NCBI GenBank assembly: GCA_021801945.1 | Contig: JAKABE010000061.1 | Location: forward strand, 1-12,198 | Length of the DNA: 12,198 bases | Source: Acidobacteriota bacterium | GTDB taxonomy: Bacteria > Acidobacteriota > Terriglobia > Terriglobales > Acidobacteriaceae | Direction: 5' to 3' | Shown: positions 6,740 to 12,198 of the stretch, in pieces | Position numbering within the stretch: position 1 is the first letter of the stretch | How the letters are laid out: the number at the start of each line of letters is the position of its first letter | Position numbers and translations under genes: made by a program | Notes under the pieces: model-generated | What the model was told of the DNA's origin: nothing | Seen by the model: only the letters and a program-made list of their open reading frames with translations | Database searches by the model: none

Positions 6740-6765
6740 GGTGCCTTCGGCGAGCGAATCGCACC
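6740..6765. other. Hairpin in the smc upstream region
   Basis: GGTGC (6740-6744) pairs with GCACC (6761-6765), and TTCG (6746-6749) pairs with CGAA (6755-6758) around GCGAG, with a small internal loop. It makes nine pairs in 26 bases. Its function is unknown and chance is possible at this GC content. Confidence 0.3.
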
Positions 6766-6833
6766 TCCTCCGGGGCTACTCTGGAAACTGTCGCAATTGC
6801 CATCCGGGAACCGTACTGGTTAACCGCGCGCAG

Positions 6834-6871
6834 AGAGGCGCGGCAGAATCGGGCACACCAGAGGCGCGGCA
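6834..6871. repeat. 12-bp direct repeat upstream of smc
   Basis: AGAGGCGCGGCA occurs exactly at 6834-6845 and 6860-6871, with starts 26 bp apart. That spacing is about two and a half helical turns. Paired regulator sites or a small duplication are both possible. Confidence 0.5.
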
Positions 6872-6941
6872 CTGGCAGGAGAAAAACCAGAAAATTCACC
6901 CCAAATTGCCGAAAGCCAGAAAGTCGCAGTTTCCGCCCTCC

Positions 6942-6950
6942 TTATCCACA
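6942..6950. promoter_or_regulatory. Perfect DnaA-box sequence TTATCCACA
   Basis: The 9-mer matches the strict bacterial DnaA-box consensus and lies 20 bp before the predicted -35 of smc. I found no second copy in the window, so this is not an origin of replication. DnaA boxes also occur as transcriptional regulatory sites, which would fit a gene for chromosome organisation, but a single site may be chance. Confidence 0.4.
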
Positions 6951-6969
6951 ACAACCACGCTCTCCGCCG

Positions 6970-6998
6970 TTGACCCCGTCCTTCCAGCTCCGTAGAGT
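6970..6998 (+). promoter_or_regulatory. Predicted sigma70-type promoter of smc
   Basis: TTGACC (6970-6975) and TAGAGT (6993-6998) are separated by 17 bases. They match consensus at five and four of six positions. Transcription would begin near 7005, leaving a leader of about 84 bases before the smc ATG. Confidence 0.42.
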
Positions 6999-7088
6999 TT
7001 GTAATCAAGCGGCAGGAATCCCCGGTACAGAATCGGACCACCATGGTTGCAGCGCGCCCGGGCCTCAGCCCAGAATATCGGAGTTAAG

Positions 7089-10000
7089 ATGCTGAAACTG
7101 AAAAAGATCCACATTCTCGGCTTCAAGAGTTTTTGTGACCGCACGGAAGTTACCGTGTCCGGTACGGGCATTGCCGGGATTGTGGGGCCAAACGGGTGCG
7201 GCAAGTCGAACATCCTGGACGCGTTGACTTGGGTGCTCGGCGAGCAAAGCGCCAAGAGCTTGCGCGGCGCGCATATGCAGGATGTGATCTTCGCCGGGAC
7301 GCGCGAGCGCAAGCCGTTGGGCATGGCGGAAGTGACGCTGACCATGGTTGATCCCGAGGTCTACGAAGGGCCTGTGCCGGTCGAGCCGGAGGTCGCCGTC
7401 GACGATGACAACCCCGCCGATTGGGATGAGGAAGCCCTGCGCCGGCAACGCGCCGCCGAAGCCGAAGAGATCGTCGCCGCCGAGCAGCCCGGTCAAGTCA
7501 TCGAGGAAGAGGCCGGCGCTGATCCTGCCGAACCCCAGCAGACTGGCCCGGAGTCGGCCTCGGCGCAGGATTCACAGGGCCTGCAGGCCGTGGTCCTGAA
7601 GATTCGCCGGCGCAAGTTCCACACCACTCTCCGCAAGGGCGAGGTCGTGATCACGCGGAGGCTCTTCCGCACCGGCGATAGCGAATATCTGCTCAACGGC
7701 AAACTCTGCCGCCTGCGCGACATTCAAGACATCTTCCTGGGCACCGGCCTGGGTCCGGAAAGCTATGCCATCATCGGCCAGGAGCGCATCGGGCAATTGC
7801 TCAGCTCCAAGCCCCACGAGCGGCGCGCCATCGTCGAAGAGGCGGCTGGCGTCACGCGCTTCAAGACCAAGAAGCGGCTGGCTGAGCTTCGCCTTGAAAG
7901 CGCAAAACAGAACCTCGCCCGCGTGGATGACATCTTCGAGGAAGTCGCGCGCCAGATGAACAGCCTCAAGCGGCAGGCGGCCAAGGCAGAGCGGTTTGCC
8001 GTGGTCCGCGACGAGCTGCGCACGCGGCTGCGCGTGGTGCTGGCCAGCCGCATGGCGTTGCTGGACGCCGCTCTACTCCACCTGGAGCAACAGATTGGCG
8101 CGCTTACTGGGCAGATCAATCATGCGGTCGAAGGCATCACCCAGCTTGAAGCCAGCCAGCACGCGTTGACCGAGCACGGCTACGAGCTCGATCGCGAAGG
8201 CCAGGAGGCGCAGAGCCGCGCCAACGCATCGGCGCTCGAGCTGGAGCGCGCCATGGCGCGTGAGCGCGGCAATACCGAGCGGCTGGCTGAGCTGGAGACG
8301 CGCATCACAACCGCCGGAGCGGAGCTGGAGCAGATCGGGTCGCAGTTGAGCGGGATCGCCGAGGAGCGCGCGCAGCAACAGAGCTTCCTCGAGACCGCCG
8401 CCGGCGAGGTGCGCGAGTTTCGCCAGCAGGTGGAGACGCGCCAGAAGGAGGCGCGCGCAGCCGCCGAGCAGGTCTTCGGCGCGGAGCGCGATCTGGAGGT
8501 CAGCCGCCGCCACGTCATGAACCTGCTCACCCAGGCAGGCAACGCGCGCAACCACACCGCCCAGGCAGAAGAGAGTTTGGCCGCACTAGAGCGCGAGGCA
8601 GAGCGCCTGGCGGCGGAGATGACCCAGACCCGCAACGAGCAGGAGAAGCTGGGTGTGGAAACCGCGCAGGCGCGACAGCGGTATGATGCAGCGGCTGAGG
8701 TGGGGCAGCGCCTCGAACAGCAGATTGCGAGCCTGCGCGAGGCATTGCAGGCCCGCCGCGCGGAAGAAAGTGAGTTGCACGCGCGCGCCAACCATCTGCG
8801 CGGTGAACAGGCCGCGGCCCTGGGCCGGCGCGATTCGCTCGTGGCGCTGATCCGCAATCACGGCTATGCCACCGACACCGTGCGCCGCCTGCTCAAGCCC
8901 GGAGCTCTTGGCCAAAACCTGGCTCCGGTCGGCACGCTGGCCGACTTCCTCGAGGTCAGCGGCGAGCACGAAGGCGTGGTCGACGAGTTCCTGCGCGACG
9001 AGTTGAATTACGTCGTGGTGGAGAGCTGGGGAGTCGCGGAGCAGGGCGTGCGCTTGCTCAAGACCAGCGACGGCCGCGCCACCTTCCTCATCCACTCCGA
9101 TCAGCAGGGGGAACTCTTCGATCCTGGCGCGGCCCATGTGGATGAGCCCGGCGTGACGCCCCTCCGCGATGCCATCAAGGTGCTGAACGGTTTTGGCCGG
9201 TCGCTGGAAACGATCCTGCCCAAGCTCAAACATGGCTACCTGGTCGAGGATTCTGAGAGCGCGCGGCGCCTGGCCTTGCAGTATTCCTACGGCTATTTCC
9301 TGACCCCCGAGGGCGAGTGCTTTCACAACGTCACGGTGACCGGCGGCAAGCCCGCCAGCGAGGGTCCGTTGGCGCTCAAACGCGACCTGCGCGAGACCGA
9401 AGCCCGGCTCGCAAAGCTGGAAGCGGAACTCGGGCAAGCGGAGAACGAAGAGGCTTTGCTGACCCGGACTCTTGAAGAGCTGGCCGCGCAACTGGAAACC
9501 CGCAGTGAGGAGCGCCGGCAGGCCGCCACCGGGGCCGCCAACCTGGGCGCCGCGCTCAAGCAGATGGAGTCGGAGGCGCAGCGCATCGAACGCCGCATGC
9601 ATGAGTGGACCGCGCAAACCGCGCGCAACAAGGACGCGTGTGAGGCCAAGCGGCAAACGATTGCGCGGAACCGCGAGGAAACCGCGCGCCTGGCGACAGA
9701 GCACACCCAGGCCGAAGCCAGGCTCGATGCCGCGCAATCGCAATTGGAGCAACTCCGCCAGAAGCGGGAGCAATTGCAGCAGCAGGCAGCGCAGGTCACC
9801 GCGGAGCTGGCCGGCCTGGAAGAAAGGCGGCGTGGGGCCGAGGCTGCCTTCCAGCGCATCGACCGGCTCCATGCCGAGCTGGAGCGCCGCGCGCAGACCG
9901 TCGGGAACCAGCGCGCCGCGGCCGAGGCTGAGCGCGAACAGCGCAGTGCTGAAAGCGTCGCCCTGGTCCAGCGCCAAAAAGAGCTGGCGGAGGTGCGCGA

Positions 10001-10931
10001 AGTGGCCCAGGCTCAGGCCAAGTCCATCGCGGATCAAGCGCACACCGTGCGCCAGCAGTTGGCGCAGTTGGAGACCGAACTCAAGGACCAGCGCACCGCG
10101 CTCGATCGGCTGCGCGAGGAGCGGGCCGGCCACGCCAGCGAGCAGGCCAAGCTCCGTTCCGATCTTGAGTACCAGGAGGCGAGCTGCCTGAACGAGGTGA
10201 ACCTAGAGGCTCAGGCACTGCGCGCCGATGCGGAGTTGGCGCGGCTGGCCGCCGAAGAATTGGCCGCCGAAGAGGAGACCTGCCGCACCTTGCGCCAGCG
10301 CCTCGAGCAGATGGGCCCCGTGAACATGATGGCCCTCGATGAGTACAAGGAAACCGCCGAGCGCCACGGATTTTTGAGTGCGCAGCGCAGCGACCTGATC
10401 GAGTCCATCGAAAATACACAGGAGACGATCAAGGAGATCGATCGCATCTCGCAGGCCAAATTCGACGAGGCCCTGGCCCGCATCAACGAAAACTTTGGGC
10501 GCGTCTTTGCGCACCTCTTCCAGGGCGGCCAGGCCTTCTTGCGTGTCACCGACGAAGAGAATCAGGCCGAGAGCGGGCTGGAGATGGTCGTTTCGCCGCC
10601 GGGTAAAAGGCTCCAAAACGTGCTCCTGCTCTCCGGCGGTGAAAAGTCTTTGACCGCGCTGGCTCTGCTCGTGGCCATCTTCCAGTTCCGTCCCAGCCCT
10701 TTCTGCGCGCTCGACGAAGTGGATGCGGCGCTGGACGAGACCAACGTGGGCCGCTTCGCCGAGTTCATGCGCTCCTTGGGCCACGAGACACAGTTTCTGG
10801 TCGTCACCCACTCCAAGCGCATGATGCAGGCCGCCGATATGATCTACGGCGTCACCATGCAGGAACCCGGCGTTTCAAAAATCGTCAGCGTGCGTCTGGG
10901 CCATCGCGAACAGCAGCGCGCGACTGCGTAA
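7089..10931 (+). CDS. smc: Chromosome segregation/condensation ATPase SMC
   Basis: This 1280-residue protein is the core of the bacterial SMC-ScpAB complex, which extrudes DNA loops and organises newly replicated origins. The N-terminal head opens with LKLKKIHILGFKSFCDRTEV. Walker A is GPNGCGKS at 33-40, and the Q-loop/head motif LGTGLGPESYAIIGQERI covers about 217-234. Antiparallel coiled-coil arms span about 265-590 and 760-1090, around a hinge at about 590-757. The C-terminal head has signature LSGGEKS (1181-1187), Walker B FCALDEVD (1205-1212) and His1241 in VVTHSK. The ATG at 7089 has GGAG 5 bases upstream. An in-frame TTG at 7047 lacks support. It is longer than typical SMCs (about 1150-1200 residues), mainly because of an acidic, low-complexity insertion at about 90-164 in the N-terminal head, before the strand VVITRRLFRTGDSEYLLNG. 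All ATPase motifs are intact. Neither scpA nor scpB is in the window. Confidence 0.98.
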   Translation: MLKLKKIHILGFKSFCDRTEVTVSGTGIAGIVGPNGCGKSNILDALTWVLGEQSAKSLRGAHMQDVIFAGTRERKPLGMAEVTLTMVDPEVYEGPVPVEPEVAVDDDNPADWDEEALRRQRAAEAEEIVAAEQPGQVIEEEAGADPAEPQQTGPESASAQDSQGLQAVVLKIRRRKFHTTLRKGEVVITRRLFRTGDSEYLLNGKLCRLRDIQDIFLGTGLGPESYAIIGQERIGQLLSSKPHERRAIVEEAAGVTRFKTKKRLAELRLESAKQNLARVDDIFEEVARQMNSLKRQAAKAERFAVVRDELRTRLRVVLASRMALLDAALLHLEQQIGALTGQINHAVEGITQLEASQHALTEHGYELDREGQEAQSRANASALELERAMARERGNTERLAELETRITTAGAELEQIGSQLSGIAEERAQQQSFLETAAGEVREFRQQVETRQKEARAAAEQVFGAERDLEVSRRHVMNLLTQAGNARNHTAQAEESLAALEREAERLAAEMTQTRNEQEKLGVETAQARQRYDAAAEVGQRLEQQIASLREALQARRAEESELHARANHLRGEQAAALGRRDSLVALIRNHGYATDTVRRLLKPGALGQNLAPVGTLADFLEVSGEHEGVVDEFLRDELNYVVVESWGVAEQGVRLLKTSDGRATFLIHSDQQGELFDPGAAHVDEPGVTPLRDAIKVLNGFGRSLETILPKLKHGYLVEDSESARRLALQYSYGYFLTPEGECFHNVTVTGGKPASEGPLALKRDLRETEARLAKLEAELGQAENEEALLTRTLEELAAQLETRSEERRQAATGAANLGAALKQMESEAQRIERRMHEWTAQTARNKDACEAKRQTIARNREETARLATEHTQAEARLDAAQSQLEQLRQKREQLQQQAAQVTAELAGLEERRRGAEAAFQRIDRLHAELERRAQTVGNQRAAAEAEREQRSAESVALVQRQKELAEVREVAQAQAKSIADQAHTVRQQLAQLETELKDQRTALDRLREERAGHASEQAKLRSDLEYQEASCLNEVNLEAQALRADAELARLAAEELAAEEETCRTLRQRLEQMGPVNMMALDEYKETAERHGFLSAQRSDLIESIENTQETIKEIDRISQAKFDEALARINENFGRVFAHLFQGGQAFLRVTDEENQAESGLEMVVSPPGKRLQNVLLLSGGEKSLTALALLVAIFQFRPSPFCALDEVDAALDETNVGRFAEFMRSLGHETQFLVVTHSKRMMQAADMIYGVTMQEPGVSKIVSVRLGHREQQRATA

Positions 10932-11012
10932 AAGCAGCTGTCGGCTTTCACCGTTTGGTCCTTCTTCAGCGGTTCTTCCGTTTCCGCTGGACGCAGGGCG
11001 GCGTGCAGCGTA

Positions 11013-11039
11013 GTGCTTTCTTCAGGAGAAAGAAAGCGC
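11013..11039. other. Strong hairpin downstream of smc
   Basis: GCTTTCTT (11015-11022) and AAGAAAGC (11030-11037) pair perfectly around a 7-base loop. A G-T and a G-C pair outside bring the stem to ten pairs. It starts 82 bases after the smc stop. No T-run follows on either strand, so intrinsic termination is not certain. Transcript-end protection is an alternative. Confidence 0.4.
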
Positions 11040-11157
11040 AAAGGCTGCCATCTGCCCTTCGCCAACCGGAGAATCACCATCATCCGGAATCGAAATGCTC
11101 GACGGCTCTCATCGCTAGCGGAGAGGAAAATCTGGGGCGAGCGCACCCTTTGAGCAA

Positions 11158-11192
11158 CAAAAAATCACCCCCGGAGGAATTCGTCGCTCCGG
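11158..11192 (-). terminator. Possible minus-strand intrinsic terminator
   Basis: Read on the minus strand, CCGGAG (11192-11187) pairs with CTCCGG (11176-11171) across a 10-base loop. Six bases later comes a run of six Ts (complement of 11159-11164). The stem is short and the T-run offset, so this is weak. There is no established minus-strand gene for it to serve. Confidence 0.22.
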
Positions 11193-11544
11193 AGGCGCTT
11201 GTAAACACAAGAAGAGCAACTTCTACAGGAACCAGTAGCCGGCACTGGAGGTCGGTAGCGCGCGGCCACTGGTTTACCCTGCACTATATCGAAGCGAGCC
11301 GCGGCTTCCCCTTTCCACTGCTGCTTCGTGTCGCCTAGCTCCAGGCGGGCTTTCGTACTCGTCCGCCGAGCCACGTTGACAATGGAAGTTTCTCCTATAC
11401 CCGAAGCGGATTCCGTGACGGCCATCACACTTGTGCCCGGCCTTGTGGAAACCTCACCTGCGGCCGATTCGCCCCGCTCGACAGTTGCCCTTCGCGGCCG
11501 CCTGGAAGAATCCACTGTGCGGAAAGCGCATCCCTCTGCGCCCA

Positions 11545-11573
11545 TTGACAACGTCTGCCGACCGCCGGAAAAT
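11545..11573 (+). promoter_or_regulatory. Predicted sigma70-type promoter of purC
   Basis: A perfect -35 TTGACA (11545-11550) is followed after 17 bases by GAAAAT (11568-11573), which matches four of six -10 positions. Transcription would start near 11580, about 29 bases before the purC ATG. An earlier TTGACA at 11376 has no -10 at a usable distance. Confidence 0.5.
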
Positions 11574-11608
11574 CGGAGATTCAGCCCTTCCGAAGCTGGT
11601 TCCTTCCT

Positions 11609-12198
11609 ATGACGACTCTCTTGAAGACGAATTTGGGCGCGACGCCACTGCTGGGCAGGGGCAAGGTACGCGATCTGTATGCCCTCGATGGCGCGCTGTT
11701 GCTGGTGGCCACGGATCGCATCTCGGCCTTCGACCACATCTTGGCCACCGGCATTCCGGGCAAGGGCAAAATCCTCACGCAGATCTCGCTGTTTTGGTTC
11801 GACTTGCTGAAGGATCTGGTTCCCAACCACCTGATCACGGCGGAGGTGCGGGAATATCCCGCTGCGCTCCAGGCCTATGCGGACCAACTCGAAGGCCGCT
11901 CGATGCTGGTGAAGCGGGCGCAGATGTTTCCGGTCGAGTGCGTCGCGCGGGGCTATCTGGCGGGGTCCGGTTGGAAGGAGTACCAGGCCCAGGGAACAGT
12001 CTGCGGAATTGCTCTCCCGCCGGGGCTGCAGGATGGATCGCGGTTGCCGGAGCCGCTGTTCACGCCATCCACCAAGAGTCAAAGCGGGGTGCACGACGAG
12101 AATGTCTCCTTTGCCGCCGTGGAGGGGCTGGTTGGCGTCCAGGACGCGGCGGAACTGCGCCGCCTTACGCTGGCCATCTACCAGCGCGCGGCGGCCTA
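11609..12198 (+). CDS. purC: Phosphoribosylaminoimidazole-succinocarboxamide (SAICAR) synthase, 3' truncated
   Basis: The window holds the first 196 codons of an enzyme usually of about 290-310 residues. It joins CAIR and L-aspartate using ATP to make SAICAR in de novo purine synthesis. Family motifs appear in order: GRGKVRDLY (16-24, ATP site), ATDRISAFD (34-42), KRAQMFPVECVARGYLAGSG (102-121, substrate site), FTPSTK (151-156) and HDENVSF (162-168). The start MTTLLKTNL matches the family. No clear Shine-Dalgarno sequence precedes the ATG, although a good promoter lies 36-64 bases upstream. It is of the longer single-domain type found in many Gram-negative and acidobacterial genomes, not the short E. 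coli form. No other purine gene is visible, so it may be transcribed alone. Identification is secure. The C-terminus cannot be judged. Confidence 0.96.
   Translation, partial: MTTLLKTNLGATPLLGRGKVRDLYALDGALLLVATDRISAFDHILATGIPGKGKILTQISLFWFDLLKDLVPNHLITAEVREYPAALQAYADQLEGRSMLVKRAQMFPVECVARGYLAGSGWKEYQAQGTVCGIALPPGLQDGSRLPEPLFTPSTKSQSGVHDENVSFAAVEGLVGVQDAAELRRLTLAIYQRAAA

Larger units (their letters stand above)
6593..7088. other. Long regulatory region upstream of smc
   Basis: This 496-bp region has no gene I can support. From left to right it contains hairpins at 6595-6617 and 6616-6647 (mutually exclusive arms), a hairpin at 6740-6765, a 12-bp direct repeat at 6834-6871, a perfect DnaA box at 6942-6950, a probable promoter at 6970-6998, and the smc ribosome site GGAG at 7080-7083. 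The open frames crossing it lack good starts and look non-coding. Confidence 0.55.
10932..11608. other. 677-bp region between smc and purC without a convincing gene
   Basis: It contains a strong hairpin at 11013-11039, an inverted repeat at 11171-11192 with a T-run on its minus-strand side, and the purC promoter at 11545-11573. Open frames exist on both strands: plus 11328-11612, which would overlap the purC ATG by four bases, and minus 11165-11424. None has a ribosome site or recognisable domain, and their third-position base use is more mixed than in the neighbouring smc. It may hold decayed coding sequence, an intergenic repeat or a small RNA. Confidence 0.5.

Noticed and set aside
6978..7044. 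tRNA-like words: GTAGAG, TTTGTAATCAAGCGG (like a tRNA-Thr anticodon arm) and a CCACCA end
   Set aside because: The expected stems do not pair. The anticodon stem would have mostly mismatches, no acceptor partner exists upstream, and the T-loop lacks a proper TTCGA motif. It may be chance or a decayed fragment, not a tRNA gene.
8586..10133. 515-codon open frame on the minus strand inside smc
   Set aside because: It lies fully antisense to the coiled-coil and hinge of an unambiguous smc. Long antisense frames are expected in GC-rich genes with strong third-position bias. The translation is Leu/Arg/Gly-rich with no domain.
11376..11401. TTGACA with TATACC as a second purC promoter
   Set aside because: The spacer is only 14 bases, too short for a sigma70 promoter.
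11328..11612. 94-codon plus-strand frame overlapping the purC start by four bases (ATGA)
   Set aside because: The overlap resembles translational coupling, but the frame has a GTG start without a ribosome site, mixed third-position base use and no domain. The purC promoter lies inside it.
11165..12094. 309-codon minus-strand open frame overlapping purC
   Set aside because: The first half is antisense to conserved purC motifs, so the long version is a shadow. Only the part outside purC is kept as a weak small-ORF lead.

Overview
The window looks like chromosomal DNA from an Acidobacteriota genome, probably class Terriglobia. The evidence is a high-GC sequence, a secreted protein of the VWFA-related family typical of Acidobacteria, an exported SpoIVB/S55-type peptidase-like protein of the acidobacterial kind, and a glycine/serine-rich tail of the sort seen on acidobacterial GspG-like pseudopilins. 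This placement comes from recognising protein families by eye. No database search was run.

Layout. Positions 1-561 (+) hold the 3' end of a repeat-rich, secretion-associated protein. It is separated by a bidirectional hairpin terminator (about 598-632) from the convergent A-type Fe-S carrier gene (657-1043, -). The Fe-S gene has a recognisable promoter with a 17-bp inverted repeat lying over its spacer. A small two-helix membrane protein follows (1384-1665, +). Next come two divergent genes for exported proteins: a vWA-like protein with a degenerate metal site (2023-3282, -) and an S55 peptidase-like protein (3574-5487, +). A zinc-dependent NADP-type alcohol dehydrogenase (5585-6592, +) lies 97 bp downstream in the same direction. 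After a 496-bp leader region containing hairpins, a direct repeat, a perfect DnaA box and a probable promoter comes a complete smc gene (7089-10931, +) with an unusual acidic insertion in its N-terminal head. A 677-bp stretch without a convincing gene leads to purC (11609 to the window end, +, 3'-truncated), which has a good promoter just upstream.

How the genes relate. Most are housekeeping genes with no shared pathway: Fe-S maturation (erpA), chromosome organisation (smc), purine synthesis (purC) and an oxidoreductase. The two exported proteins, and perhaps the pseudopilin-like tail, point to cell-envelope functions. No mobile element, CRISPR array, phage gene or rRNA/tRNA gene could be supported, and I see no clear undescribed multi-gene system. 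The best leads are the altered vWA metal site, the reordered catalytic motifs in the S55-like protein, the SMC head insertion and the operator-like palindrome in the erpA promoter.
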